A stretch of DNA of 64,000 nucleotides from Misgurnus anguillicaudatus. Lineage: Eukaryota; Chordata; Actinopteri; Cypriniformes; Cobitidae. The notes beneath the pieces were generated by a model. That model had not been told where the DNA came from. It made no database searches and saw nothing but the letters and a program-made list of their open reading frames with translations. The translations under genes and the position numbers were made by a program. Of this stretch, positions 1 to 11,665 are shown one piece after another. Where the stretch lies: the NCBI RefSeq assembly GCF_027580225.2, contig NC_073342.2:19457501-19521500 (forward strand), given 5' to 3'. Each line of letters starts with the position of its first letter. Within the stretch, counting starts at the first letter, position 1.

Positions 1-509
1 AATTTCATTCAAGCAAAACCATAAAACCAATTTATAACAGCCTGTATGTGATTAAGCACCATACTGTATGCAGTGAGGTTTCTGTGGGTTTAAATGGACC
101 AATTACTTGTCAACATTGATTCCCTGGATTGTTTTAGAAGAAGTTATAATAAAATGAGCTCCTACCTTTGAAGTGGGTATTGCGTAATACTTACTTTGAA
201 GTGGGTATTAGCTAGACCCCTTTCTTTGGCAATGCTAGTTTTATGCAGACTTCACAATTACATTTGAAAAATAACTGCATAAGTCTTAAAGACTGTGTTC
301 ACAAAGGCCCCATTGGATTGATACACGGTACTAGACAATGACCTGTTAACAAACAACAACAACAAAGCAATAAACAGTTTGATATAATTTTACTTAAAGT
401 CTGTGTAAAGTCTAATATTAAATATGTTGTCAGTTTTTCACATCGCAGAAAAATGTTTATATATATACAAATTTAAATGGTTAAAAACAGCAAATAAATT
501 TGCAAAATC
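1..509. other. AT-rich intergenic sequence, nothing recognised
   Basis: I see no ORF or repeat with clear ends here. A short local duplication of the words 'tttgaagtgggtatt' occurs near 168-210. It ends at the TTAA that flanks the first transposon. Confidence 0.5.
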
Positions 510-513
510 TTAA

Positions 514-1267
514 AGGGACACTCCATTGGCTCATTTTTCAGTTTCCCTAGAGTTAAACATTTGATTTTTACCGTTTGGAATCCATTCAGCTGATCTCCGG
601 GTTTGGCGCTACCACTTTTAGCATAGCTTAGCATAATCCATTGAATCTGATTAGACCGTTAGCATCGCGTTCAAAAATAACGAAAGAGTTTTGATATTTT
701 CTATTTAAAACTTGACTGTTCTGTAGTACTAAGACTGACGGAAAATAAAAGTTGCGATTTTCTAGGCCGATATCATTCTGGCATAATAATCAAGGACTTT
801 TGCTGCCATTACATGGCTGCAGGCAGGGCAATGATATTATGTAGTGCCTGAAAATAGTCCCCTTGGTTACTTTCAATAGCAGGGGACTATTTTCAGGCGC
901 TGCTTAATATCACTACGCCTACTGAAGCCATGTTACAGCTCGATTATTACGTCAGAATGAGAGTATAGTTGATAGCCATATCTGCCTAGAAAATCGCAAC
1001 TTTTAATTTTCCGTCGGTCTTAGGACACGATGTAACTACAGAAGAGTCAAGTTTTAAATAGGAAAAATATCGAAATTCTTTGGTTATTTATTTTTAGACA
1101 CGATGCTAATGGTCTAATCAGATTCAATGGATTATGCTAAGCTATGCTAAAAGTGGTAGGGCCAGACCCGGAGTTTAGCTGGAATGGATTCCAAAATGGT
1201 AAGAATCAAATGTTTAACTCTAGAAGAGCTGGAAAATGAGTATATTTTAAAAAAATTTAGTATCCCT
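514..1267. mobile_element. Palindromic TTAA-flanked DNA transposon (family A, copy 1)
   Basis: The two halves are imperfect inverted copies. The left end starts AGGGACACTCC and the right end reads ...AGTATCCCT, with TTAA on both sides (510-513 and 1268-1271). The segments with 'gcatagcttagcataatcc' and its reverse lie symmetrically about the centre near 880. A TTAA target site is used by the piggyBac and Kolobok superfamilies. There is no transposase, so it is non-autonomous. A second copy lies at 31482..32211. Confidence 0.85.
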
Positions 1268-1470
1268 TTAAAAAACTTTTTGTAATGAGAAAAAGCACTA
1301 GCCTACTAACGCGTTTCAACAATGCGTTTTCATTCAAAACACGTGAACTAGCTGAAATGGACAAGGCGCTAGAGGGCACTATTCATTTGAATGCAAAATA
1401 CAATTTCACCACTAGATGGGGGTAAATCCTTCTTATTGTCCCTTTATGCAACTCTCCCACATGAAGAAAT

Positions 1471-1620
1471 ACTGTAGTATACATTAGTATTTACTATAGT
1501 AAATTGTGGAATATTCTAATAATTACTACACTTAATGTAGCATTAACTAGTGAATTATTGAAATACATTAATATTTACTATGGTAAGTATCTAGGAAATG
1601 TAGCCTACTGCAGTATACTA
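1471..1620. repeat. Small palindromic MITE, 'actgtagtatac' family
   Basis: It starts actgtagtatacattag and ends ...cctactgcagtatact, which is inverted, with AT-rich sequence between. Similar words recur at 21335-21400 and in dusp6 intron 1. The target site is not clear. Confidence 0.45.
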
Positions 1621-1771
1621 TATTACAGGCTAACAACTCAAAGACGTAATAAATAACATTTACAATGTGGACTTAGATTTAATAAAAGTTTTGTTTCTAA
1701 TAAGCTGCAATTCTTTTGCATCTGTTTTACTTTGACTGTCTTTGTTGCATAATTAATTTAAACGTCTTTAA

Positions 1772-2078
1772 AGAGATATTTCACCCAAAAATCAAAATTC
1801 TGTCATCATTTACTCACTCTCATGTTGTTACAAACCTTTATACATTTCTTTGTTCTGAGAAACAAACATAACAACATAAGATATTTTGAGGAATGTTTGT
1901 AACCAAACTGTTTATGGACCCCCATTCACTTCCATAGTAGGAAAAAATAATACAAACGGTTTGGTTACAAACATTTCTCAAAATATCTTCCTTTGTGTTC
2001 ATCAGAAAAAAGAAATGTATACAGGTTTGTAACAACATGAGAGTGAGTAAATTATTAATTTTTAGGTGAACTATCCCT
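1772..2078. mobile_element. Palindromic TTAA-flanked MITE (family B, copy 1)
   Basis: It starts AGAGATATTTCACCC and ends GGTGAACTATCCCT, flanked by TTAA at 1768-1771 and 2079-2082. Internal words such as 'catgttgttacaaacct' reappear inverted as 'aggtttgtaacaacatg'. The family is very common in cyprinids from general knowledge. Degraded copies lie at 34185-34600 and 59163..59456. The open frame across it is an artefact of the palindrome. Confidence 0.85.
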
Positions 2079-2082
2079 TTAA

Positions 2083-4377
2083 AATTTCCTTAAATGTATG
2101 TGACGTTCAAATATACACCACTTTGTCCAGCAGATGGCGCCATGTACCATCATAACACACCATAGCAGGCTGCAGACTCCTGACATCACCGACCACGGCA
2201 GGCATATCCATGGTAACACATGAGTGAATTCACACTGCAAAAAAATGAAATGAACCAAAAGAGACATGCCCAATTGAAATGAGAGTTGGTGTCCTATTGA
2301 AATCTTATGCAGTTTAATTCACATAGCAGCCACGTGGAATTATAACAACCTGTAACACAAAATCTTTGGACATAATCTCTTACAATCCAGTTCTGTCCAT
2401 CAGGATAATGATGACATGTCTACTGTACCGAACCAGACCAATTAACTTCCCGTGGACACAGAATGGACAGTCAATAATGACATGGAGGGGTCGCAATAGC
2501 CAATCAATTGATAGCATCCTGTCCACTGGCTCCTAATGACATGCTGAGTATAAGTGAGGGATGATGTCATTTCATCCACCAGCAAACGTGCACAAATATA
2601 ACCCTTATCAAAATAACATTTGTTCAACGTGACAGAAAAAGAATCACGTTCGGAAAAAGCAAAGACTGTAGGGGGTACAGTGTGCTTTTGCCTGATTCAT
2701 TCTGTTAGATGAATCATGCGGAAGACAAACGCATTTATATCGCTTCAATGCACAATTTGACTCTCTAAGACACAGCCGATTCCAGTACGATTACATCTGG
2801 GTTACCTTTCTTGGAAATACATTGCAGCGCACTTTGCAATAGGGGAATACGTCACATCGCATAGGATGCCACTGTAAAAAATACACTCTTGGTATGTGCA
2901 AAGCTCCCAGCTAAAGCAGTTTTGCCCATCATCTTTACAGATAGGCACGTATGAGCCAACAATGCCAGATTTTGCCTTTGAGAAAATGAGCTTTATGTTT
3001 CTTGTTATTTGTCTTGGGTCCCGGGTTGTAGCTATAAGTTATATACACACTGCATAGGGCCCTCGAACCAACAGGGGACTCATCAAAGCAAGGTCACTTT
3101 TTATTAAAATTCAGACGGCCATTTACAATGATGTTGAGATCCTCTTTTGCTTATTTTCAGTGGTTCTCTAAGAAGATGCTGGATTTAGGAACTGCCTCAT
3201 GAGATGGGATTGGCCAAACTCCACAGGATGCTGAAGTACGCATAATCTCATACACATACTCACATACATCCTTTCATTCACCAAGCAGTCCTCTCTCTCA
3301 CACTAACACGCTGCGGTATGAACCGACCCCATCCCCCCCCCCCTTCCTGGCAAGCTATTTTCTGAATGGATGCAGATACCCAGGAACCATCAGTGCTCTC
3401 CTCTCTGATGAAGCACAAATGGGGGAAGAAAAGGATGCTGGAGGGTATTAGTGGATTTTGTTGCCATATGTGGAAGCTTAAAACATCAATTTAAATGTGC
3501 GCGTGTTGGGGGGTTGTACAGAAACTGTGTACTGTCATTCATACTCACCCTGCCTGAGGATTACAGGCTATAATCTGCACGGCAACAGCGTTTTTTCTTT
3601 CAGATGTTGGGGTGGGGGGAGTGAGAGAGAAAGAGATGAGATTAAGAATGGCTGCTGATTCATTCATAATTTCCTCTCTATTCCCATTCCCATCATGCAC
3701 TGGAGGGCATTGGGAAAAAAACGTTGCAGGAGGGCAGCCGAGGACAAGCAAAACTTCATCCATCCACGCCCCTCATCTTCATCAGCGACGAGGAAGAGGA
3801 GGAAGGGAATGACGTCATGGCAAAGGCACCGCATTGCAAAGTTTTGCTGGCTATACCACAGCACATGCGCTCGGTCTGCAAGCCGTCGACCAAAAACGAA
3901 TAAACTCACACTGGTTAAACTGGTTTGAAACTGGGTGATGTTGTGCCCATTTCAGAGTTTAAGTACAGAGCAATCCAGTATGGTTGTTAGATTTTCACTA
4001 GCACCAGTGGTTTTGGAAATGGGAGCACAGCGCATGCCAGTGCAGTAGCTTGGCTTGACGTAAGCACGATGATGTAATCGATTCAGGGCACTGAGTACGA
4101 GGTGCAGTCTGATTTTTTTTAGCTCTATAGTCATCAGAATGGAGACTGATAACAAAGAAAAATCCACATCAGAGACACAGCGGATATGCCGGTGCTTTAT
4201 TATGATGTCAAAACATCTATACAAATAAGATACAGCGGCTGTAGTTGAGGCGCAGATAAAGACTCATTTTGACAATAATGTAACTAATTTAATCTACTAT
4301 GCTAATAAACCCTAATAATGACCAACAGGTGAGTCATAATACAGTCAATGGGCAGAGAAAGATACAGTAGATACCTA
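2083..4377. other. Intergenic stretch, mostly unique sequence
   Basis: I recognise no repeat with clear ends and no convincing exon. The part from 3300 to 3930 is more GC-rich and holds a C-run (3335-3345) and a full palindromic CRE, TGACGTCA, at 3810-3817. Short overlapping frames at 3545-3928 lack codon structure or domains. Regulatory function is possible but not shown. Confidence 0.45.
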
Positions 4378-4500
4378 CTGTATTCAGAAAATGGCCCCTA
4401 GCTATTACTGGGCTGTACCCTTTCAAAAAGTACACCTTTGCACTTGACGAGTGCATAATAGTACCTCAGAGGTACACAGTGTGCCAAAGAGTGCATATTT
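4378..4500. repeat. Partial MITE, 'actggg.. gtacc' family
   Basis: It has the words 'cccctagctattactggg' and 'gtacctcagaggtac', which match the more complete element at 7850..8055. The right half is missing. Confidence 0.5.
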
Positions 4501-4705
4501 AGCCTGATCTCACGAGAAATCGTACATATTTTACGAGTTGGCTAATTCGTATCAATTCATACGAAGTTAACCTAACCCCACACCTAACCTCAACGTCACA
4601 GAGGTCAAGGCAAATCGTACCAAAACCTACGAATGTGGTCATATGAATTAATACAAATTAGCCAACTTGTAAAATATGTACGAATTCTCTTGCGATAGCG
4701 TTGGC
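4501..4705. repeat. Palindromic MITE with CCTGATCTCA end
   Basis: It starts agcctgatctcacgag. The segment 'tacgagttggctaattcgta' recurs inverted near 4660 as 'aattagccaacttgtaaaat', and the right end is degenerate. Related copies lie at 15361, 15656, 32368, 41873 and 44290. Confidence 0.65.
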
Positions 4706-4739
4706 ATATTTGTACTGAATGTATACAAATTTGGCAACC

Positions 4740-5243
4740 AAATGATGTACCTATAGTCATGTAAATGTGTGGGTCTTATGCGTGACACTGACACGGTTTT
4801 CTGCCTTTTTGCGTGAACATGTCAAGCATTTCCGTTTACGTGTCACTGTCACATATTTGTTATTCAACTGCTTTGTCCTATTTTCAAACCATTGACGCTT
4901 CGGTTTAGGGTTGGATTTGGTGTTTGCGTTAGGATGTCACTTTAAGTGGTGGTTTATACCTTTTTTCATTATTTTTTTATATTTTACGATTTTTAAATCA
5001 TTGTCCCCTGGCATTAGGGTTAGAGTTGGGTTTGGGTTAGGATGTCATTTATGTAAATCTAACCCTAAACCAAAGCGACAATAGTAAGAATAGGACAAAA
5101 CAGTTGAGTAACAAATATGTGACAGTGACACGTAAACAGAAATACGTGACATGTTCACGCAAAAAGGCGGAAAACCGTGTCACGTCACTCAATAATTTAC
5201 GTGACTATAGGCGAGTAATTTCGTGATATTAGGTTGAAATATG
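4740..5243. repeat. Palindromic element of the CACGTAA/CCTGATCTCA group
   Basis: The left part has 'ctatagtcatgtaaatgtg' and 'gtgacactgacacgg'. The right part has the inverse, 'gtcacgtcactcaataattt' and 'acgtgactatagg'. The interior carries degenerate telomere-like words such as 'ggtttagggttgg' and 'gggttaggatgtc'. Relatives are at 6066, 29763 and 37548. Confidence 0.65.
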
Positions 5244-6065
5244 CATAGGTATACTGTACCTAAGATATACATAAGGGACTTTTTGAAAGTTACCCAGTGA
5301 CGCTTGGGACCATTTTTTGTGCATTTGGCATCAAATGGTGAAACAACACAGTAGAAAAATATATAGCACAAATTCAAAATGTCCTTAAAAGATCATAAAA
5401 ATATGACATGAATCATGATAATAATAACATAATAACAATGTTATTGTGCAAAAGACACCAAAAACTATTGCCCATGACCCTATCGAAACACACTTTAAAC
5501 CCAATTTCTTCCAGTTGACAGACATATATGTCATGCATATAATATATTTAATGTTTAGTAATGGTATGTTATGATCATCTTTAGTCATGTAATTAGATTA
5601 CTGTACAAAATACTCTCTCCAAAAAGTATTTAATTACTTATTATTAATTACTTTCTAAATCCTATTTAGTAAATTATACAAAGATAGGCTTAAAACAGCA
5701 CAAAAAATAATATAAAAGTACATAAGTTATTATTGTCACACTTTTGAAGGTCTAATTCTCACTATTAACTATTAATTACTTTGCCTCAATATACTTCTAA
5801 TTACTGCTTATTAATACTTAGTAAAGTAAATTACTATTGGTAGGTTAAAGTATTGGTGATATTGGATAGGATTAGGGATGTAGAATACGGTTTTGCAGAA
5901 TCAGGCATTAATATGTGCTTTTTAAGTGTTAATAAACAGCCAATATCTCAGTAATATTAATGTTAATAACCAATCAGTTAATAGTAAGAATTGAAAACTA
6001 CACTAGAGTATTATTTTTATTAACTTAATAAAGTATTTAAAGTGAGAAGGACACATAAAAGCAAC
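5244..6065. other. AT-rich sequence with degraded repeats
   Basis: 'attaattacttt' and 'taatattaatgttaata' words recur between 5580 and 6000. It may be the left part of an old hAT-like element whose right end is at 7085..7223. No exon is seen. Confidence 0.35.
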
Positions 6066-7045
6066 ATGATCTCACAGAAAGTCATGTTATATTCATGAAA
6101 AATTTGATTAATTTATTTGTGTCCATGGCACGAAATTCAGCTTTTTTCGTGCCTTGAGCACAAATGTCTTTTTCATGACACATGAAACTAATTTTCTATA
6201 TTTTTTCATTTCCCCCCCTATTTTTAAATCATTGTCACTTGGGGTTGGGGTTAGAGTTCCGGTTTGGGTTAGGATGTCTAAAAATGTAACAGAAAGTGAT
6301 TCTAACCACAAATTTCCGTGGGATAGTCACAGAATTTTTAGCTCATTTTCCGGTGGCATTCCCACGGATCTCCGCATTTTTCCGTGGCCCTGCCACGGAC
6401 TTTCTTTTTCCGTGGCATTCTCGCGGATTGGTTGCTCGGCTGTTTTGTCCTGTTTTCTTACCACTGCCACTTCGGTTTAGGGTTGGATTTACATAAAATT
6501 ACATCCTTACTCAAACCCAACTCTAACCCTAACGCCTGGTGGCAATTGTTTAAAGTTTAGAAAACATAAAAGAATAAAGCGGAAAAAAATTGTATAAACC
6601 AATACTTAAAGTGACATACTAACGCAAACACCAAATCTAACCCTGGGCCGAAGGGACAGTGGTTTGAAAATAGGAAAAAGCAGTTGAGTAACCAATCCGT
6701 GAGAGTGCCACGGAAAAAGACGTGAAAGTGCGGAGATCCGTGGGGATGCCACGGGATAGTTAGCGGAAAGTTCTGTGACTATCCCACGGAACTTTGTGAG
6801 ATCATGTTGCTCTAACCCCAACCGACAATGGTAAGAAAATAGAAAAAACTATGAGAAAACAATACATAAAATGAAACAAAAAAGTTGTGCCATGGACACG
6901 AAAAACCCTTTATAGAAATGTTTTTAGAAAGTGTCACGAAAAAGACATTCGTGGTCAAGGCACAAAAAAGCAGAATTTCGTGCCATGGACCCAAGTAAAT
7001 GAATACAATTTTGCATGACTATAACATGACTTTCCGTGAGATCAT
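6066..7045. repeat. Nested palindromic elements with ATGATCTCAC ends
   Basis: The outer element starts atgatctcacagaaagtc and ends gactttccgtgagatcat. 'tccatggcacgaaattc' at 6122 is matched by 'gaatttcgtgccatgga' near 6972. Inside it, about 6295..6806, sits a second palindrome built on 'ccgtgggatagtcacag' and its inverse 'ctgtgactatcccacgg'. Both belong to the same broad family as 4740 and 29763. Confidence 0.65.
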
Positions 7046-7084
7046 GCATTTTAACATTAGACTTAAATCCGCTATCGTATTATA

Positions 7085-7223
7085 TAAATATTTGTCCTGC
7101 AGTCCATACACAGTATCTAGTTCAGTTACATCAGAAGTAACTGTAATCAAACGACTGAAAAAATAAGAGTAATAATTAAATTACAGTAACTTATTACTTA
7201 ATAACTAGTTATACCCAACACTG
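7085..7223. repeat. hAT-like element end
   Basis: The stretch ends '...taactagttatacccaacactgg'-like sequence with repeated GTAAC/GTTAC words, which resembles the CAGTGTTGGG termini of vertebrate hAT elements. The other end was not found with confidence. Confidence 0.35.
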
Positions 7224-7368
7224 GTTATGATCATAACCCTCCATGACACTATTTATTCTTGCTGAGCGGACATTTGACTGACCGGGAATGGCATCCGACA
7301 TCCCTTTGAAAAAGAGGTCAACACCACCCGTCTCGTAAAAAAAGAGTTTGAACAGAGAAGTGTTAAGA

Positions 7369-7397
7369 GAGAGAAAAAGAAAGAGAGAGAGAGAAAA
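7369..7397. repeat. GA-rich simple repeat
   Basis: It is a run of agaga and aaaga units with interruptions. Confidence 0.7.
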
Positions 7398-7849
7398 TGA
7401 TTCATGCCAAGATGACTAATGTCTTGCATAACTGCCGAGAATCCCTCCTAGTGTTTATCAATGGGCGGTGGGCTGGCTGGATTTCATAACCCTCCCACAT
7501 TCCCTCCAAAAAAGATCAAAACCTGTGAATATTCACAGCCGCCAATCACTTCAAGCTGCTGTAAGTAAACAGTATTGTGCGTTGCGAAAAAAAACCACAC
7601 GAAACGGCTGTATTTGGGATTATTGTACAGTTGGTCTGCAGTTTGACCTCTTGTCAATGTGTTGCATATACATTTAGACACTCAAAAGCAAAAACTTTGC
7701 TTTCTAACACATATAAAACATCTTTGTTTAGTCAGTCTGTGGAGAAACAGCCCATAGCTAAAAAAAAGTAAGTTTGGATGAGTTTGATGAAAAGGTTGCA
7801 TGGTGTCTTAACAAATCTGAGCACATTTAGCCCCTTATGTAATCTCAAT
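7398..7849. other. Unique intergenic sequence
   Basis: Three short overlapping frames at 7468-7771 have no recognisable domain or splice context. I see no other feature. Confidence 0.4.
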
Positions 7850-8055
7850 ACACTGTAATGGTCAAAAAATTATCCCTAGCTGTCACTGGGGCGGTAACCT
7901 TATAAAAAGTACACATTTGCACCTAAATAGGTCATATTAGTACCTCAGAGGTACATATTGGTACCAGATGTATATCTGTACCTAAATGGTACATATTAAG
8001 ATTTATAAGGTTACTGTCCCAGTGACAATTTTCTGACCATTTTTACTGTTCGAGA
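7850..8055. repeat. Palindromic MITE, 'tcactggggcggtaacc' family
   Basis: The left half has 'cactgtaatggtcaaa' and 'ccctagctgtcactgggg'. The right half has 'actgtcccagtgacaat' and 'tgaccatttttactgt'. Repeated GGTACC-like words fill the centre. Partial relatives are at 4378, 8886, 9340, 55630 and 62722. A TA target site (mariner-like) is my inference. Confidence 0.65.
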
Positions 8056-8094
8056 ATATATTTAAAGATCTCATTGGTGACTTTTCTTGATTTT

Positions 8095-8335
8095 CTATTT
8101 GTGCTACACGATGCCGTAGAATAATTTTTTTTGGCTGTATGGTTTCATAAAGAACCTTTAAAATCCGAAGTATCATTCTGTTTAACTTAATGTGCCTTGT
8201 AGAGGCAAAAAAAATCTAAAGAATTTAATAAGAACCTGTGACTGAATGGTTCTTTGGAGAACCAAAAATGGTTCTTCTATGGCATCGTTATGAGGAACCT
8301 TTGGAATTTTTCCCCTTTATTTAAGAGTGTAGGCC
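8095..8335. repeat. MITE, 'ggttcttctatggcatcg' family
   Basis: It contains 'ggttctttggagaacc', 'tggttcttctatggcatcg' and a right end near 'tttaagagtgtag'. 'acgatgccgtagaat' on the left is the inverted partner of 'ctatggcatcgt'. Fragments of the family lie at 39700-39790 and 41060-41165. Confidence 0.55.
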
Positions 8336-8885
8336 AGGTTTGGAGGGGTATTCCCAAGGGTTGTAATTCCTGACACAACCTATATGCGTATCACTTCATT
8401 TTGTCCTATTTTGTTTCATGGAGAATCCGGTTAGCCTCTGCTTTGACGTCATCGGCCATATCTGCCCTGTATTATATTCTCCCCCTCCATATCTTCCCCC
8501 ACTAGAGTTTGTTATTCCACCGCACCAAAATAAATTGCCTATGAAACCGGATGAATCAGTCAATCCACCGCCCCTTCCCATTCCACCGCTTTCACTTGGT
8601 TTTACGTATCAGAAGGAAGTCTCTATGCGTCTCTCCGATTTCTCTCCAAGTGGGGCATTTCTTCCATCACCCACTCTGTTTGCTCTTTTTAGCATCTCGC
8701 TGCTTTCCGGTTGTCATGCTTTATTTTTAATTGTGAGTCGTGGAGTTTGAGGATGATGTTGCTGACAGCAGGAGAAGTGAATCATCTTGGTGAATTTTTG
8801 CTGGATGTCTTCATCGGCTGGAATAAAGTCTCACATTGTTCAAATGAACACAAATAGAAAATTTGATCACAGCCTTACACTCAGT
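8336..8885. other. Unique intergenic sequence
   Basis: A 110-codon frame at 8418..8750 (plus strand) is proline-rich and shows no known domain. The antisense strand is also open for 61 codons. I see no splice or promoter context and do not call a gene. Confidence 0.4.
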
Positions 8886-9008
8886 TTTTTTTTAAAAAAG
8901 TCCTAATATTTACCATTTAGGTACAGATATGTATACATTTGGTACCTTTGAGTTTTTGGCATTTTTTTGACAGTGTACAAATTGGGATATTTTTGTTTTA
9001 AAGCACTT

Positions 9009-9270
9009 CCCAGCAGGTCTATGAAGTTTAACGTTGAAAAATGGTTGAAATAATGTCAGTTCTTGTTTCACGGTTGAAACAACGTTGATACACATATTAT
9101 TGCTATAGTTTTCAAAAGGTTAATAAAATGCTTAAAAATTAACTTAAAATTTGGTTAAAATAATGTCAGTTGTTTGTTTAACATTAATTCACTTTGCAAA
9201 ATCAAAAGGTAATTCAACGTTGATTCAACCTTGTTCTTGACGTTGATTTAATGGTGAAATGTCTGCTGGG
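9009..9270. mobile_element. Palindromic DNA element, CCCAGCAG ends (copy 1)
   Basis: It starts CCCAGCAGGTCTATGAA and ends TGAAATGTCTGCTGGG, which is an inverted match. The interior is made of 'caacgttgat' and 'ggttgaaataatgtcag' words. It is the uninterrupted relative of the element at 9516..9935. Confidence 0.7.
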
Positions 9271-9339
9271 ATTATTAATAAAGGCATGTGCATCAGACCT
9301 TTTGCTGCATCACAAAAGTGATGTTTGCAAAAATTTTCC

Positions 9340-9485
9340 AAAAAAAGGTCCTTATATTTACCATTTAGGTACAGATATGTGAACATTTGGTACTAATATG
9401 CACTCTTTAAATGCAAATGTGTCCTTTTTAAGAGTACTCCCCCGGTGACAGCTATAGGGATTATTTTTGTTACCATTACTGTACA
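9340..9485. repeat. Partial MITE, GGTACC-word family
   Basis: It contains 'accatttaggtacagatatg' and 'cccccggtgacagctatagg', related to 7850..8055. A shorter fragment lies at 8886-8965. Confidence 0.5.
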
Positions 9486-9515
9486 AATTGGGTTTGTTTT
9501 GTTTTATAAAGCACT

Positions 9516-9935
9516 TTCCACCAGGCCTATGACCTTCAACGTTGAAAAATGGTTGAAATAATGTCAGTTCTTGTTTCAATGTTGAAACAACGTTGATACA
9601 ACAATTAATGCTATAGATTGAACATGGTTCTCGACATGCATCTTGATCTAATAGGTATGGTTTTCTAACAAAGTTAGCTTCCGGAGCAGAGAAAACAGAA
9701 AAAACGCATGCCTGCATGATCATATCATTGTATTATTTACTGCCATGCGAGCCACAAATTAAAGCTTGCCGAGCCGCATGCGGCTCGCGAGCCGCGCAAT
9801 GAAGAACACTGCTATAGTTTAAAAAAAGGTTAATAAAATGCTTAAAAATCAACTTGAAATTTGGTTGAAATAATGTCAGTTGTTTGTTCAATGTTGATTC
9901 AAACTTGTTCTTGACATTGATTCAATGGTGAATCA
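9516..9935. mobile_element. Palindromic DNA element, copy 2, interrupted by a hAT remnant
   Basis: It matches 9009..9270 on both sides of an insertion. 'ttgaaaaatggttgaaataa' lies at the left and 'ttcttgacattgattcaa' at the right. The insertion point is at the word ctatag, which is single in copy 1 and duplicated here. Confidence 0.6.
9620..9808. mobile_element. hAT-like remnant inserted in the previous element
   Basis: It is flanked by CTATAGAT and CTATAGTT (7 of 8 identical). Its right end, 'gaagaacactg' preceded by 'cggctcgcgagccgcg', resembles the terminus of hAT/Charlie-type elements. The left end does not match, so it is probably truncated or rearranged. Confidence 0.5.
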
Positions 9936-10058
9936 ATTGAATTGAATTGTTTTTTCCAACATTTTTATTTGTCAAATATTTTTACATATTTTCATATAAA
10001 CTGTTCAACTTTTATGGTTAAATAAACAAAAATGAATAACAATAAAAAAATTAAAATA

Positions 10059-10101
10059 ATAATAAATGAATGAATTAAATAATAATAATAATAATAATAT
10101 A
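10059..10101. repeat. AAT/TAA microsatellite
   Basis: It is an interrupted run of aat/ata units ending in a pure ataataata tract. Confidence 0.8.
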
Positions 10102-10121
10102 TAACAGTAAATAAGTATATA

Positions 10122-10669
10122 CACTCCCCTAAAGGATTATTAGGAACACTTGTTCAATTTCTCATTAATGTTATGGTGTAATGGTGTGGGGGATGTTTTC
10201 TTGGCACTTTAGGCCCCTTAGTGCCAAATGGGCATCGTTTAAATGCCACAGCCTACCTGAGCATTGTTTCTGACCATGTCCATCCCATTATGACCACCAT
10301 GTACCCATCCTCTGATGGCTACTTCCAGCAGGATAATGCACCATGTCACAAAGCTTGAATCATTTCAAATTGGTTTCTTGAACATGACAATGAGTTCACT
10401 GTACTAAAATGGCTCCCACAGTCACCAGATCTCAACCCAATAGAGGATCTTTGGGATGTGGTGGGATGGGAGCTTCGTGCCCTGGATGTGCATCACACAA
10501 ATCTTCATCAACTGCAAGATGCTATCCTATCAATATGAGCCAACATTTCTAAAGAATGCTTTCTGCACCTTGTTGAATCAATGCCACGTAGAATTAAGGC
10601 AGTTCTGAAGGGGAAAGGAGGTCAAACACAGGATTAGTATGGTGTTCCTAATAATCCTTTAGGTGAGTG
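10122..10669 (+). mobile_element. Internally deleted Tc1/mariner transposon
   Basis: The ends are inverted: CACTCCCCTAAAGGATTATT on the left and aataatcctttaggtgagtg on the right, with TA on both sides (10120-10121 and 10670-10671). At 548 bp it is far shorter than the usual 1.2-1.6 kb, and only the C-terminal part of the transposase remains. It is a dead copy. Confidence 0.92.
10182..10637 (+). pseudogene. Tc1-like transposase, C-terminal fragment, disrupted
   Basis: One reading frame from TGG at 10182 to TAG at 10635-10637 encodes a DDE-superfamily transposase C-terminus. Visible motifs are QQDNAPCHKA, where the D at 10332-10334 corresponds to the second catalytic Asp, and QSPDLNPIEDLW, which carries the region of the third acidic residue (E). 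The frame is broken by TGA at 10356-10358 and a second TGA near 10537. The N-terminal helix-turn-helix domain and first Asp are absent, so it cannot make an active enzyme. It lies inside the TA-flanked element. Confidence 0.9.
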
Positions 10670-10671
10670 TA

Positions 10672-11575
10672 TCTTACAGAGTTAAATACAAGGAAAGCAC
10701 CTTATCAAGGAAGTAAAAAAAACATGAAAGGATATCATACTTGTCTATATTCTCAATGTCCATCATTTCCACAAAAGCATCCCCAAGATTGTCCAGAAAA
10801 TCGTAGAACATTTTCCAAATTGACCAAAATATATGGATTTCATTTTTCGAAAATTAAGTATTTTTTTCATTTTTAGCAAAACATGAGGTCATCCCATTTA
10901 TCCAATGTTGAATTGGATTGTTAACAAAGGCATGTGCATGCGTTTGCTGTTTGCAAAGGTTTTTGACATAAAATGAAGTTGTAGGCAGAGATGAAGCAGC
11001 TGAGGCTTTAAAATCCTCCAGGCCAAACGCTGACAGGAACACTCAGCTCAAACCAAGAATAAAACCTAACACCCTCTTTCTAATCTCACATGTTCAGAAT
11101 GTGGGAATGTGTGTCATTCGCAAGTTTCAGGAACACACAGTAACACAAAGCCCGCAAGCAGAAAGCAGGCTGAAACGGCATGGTGAAAGCAACACCCTGA
11201 CAACCATCAAAACACCCTAGCACATAAAATCACGTTTACATAGATTACATAATGTGTAACAGATAAATGGCACGTTTGGTTTTGTTACATTTGTCAGAAA
11301 AGCTAATAAGGAATCGCTTGAAGGCAGACGTATTAGAATGTAAAAGTGAATTACATTATTAATGTCTTTTTGTAAATGGTGGGAGCTCAGAGTATAAGTA
11401 TGATAACATGAGGTGAAGCATAACATTTTAAAAATGGAGGACATTGGGGGAACGGGTTCATATGCAGCCCCCTTGCTCATGATGTCAGAATTTTTCAAAG
11501 GTATTAGAGAAAGAGAGAGAGAGAGAGATCCAGGTCCATGCAATAATCCAATGGTGGGTTGTTTCAACACAAATG
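10672..11575. other. Unique intergenic sequence
   Basis: I see no domain or repeat with clear ends. A GA microsatellite (agagagagagaga) is at 11510-11528. A 117-codon minus-strand frame at 11217..11570 starts inside that repeat and has no recognisable domain. Confidence 0.4.
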
Positions 11576-11665
11576 TTGGCTTCTTTTAACCTATTGTTGG
11601 GTCAAATAAATTCAATCCAACAGGTTGGGTTTGTCCCTTTTTGACCCAACGGTAATACTATGGTT
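11576..11665. repeat. Degraded MITE, 'gttgggt...acccaac' family
   Basis: Inverted GTTGGGT and ACCCAAC words occur. Copies of the family lie at 22215-22370 and 36690-36835. Confidence 0.5.

Noticed and set aside
8418..8750. A 110-codon proline-rich frame as a possible gene
   Set aside because: It has no domain, no splice or promoter signals, and an open frame on the opposite strand. It fits chance in a locally CT-rich segment.
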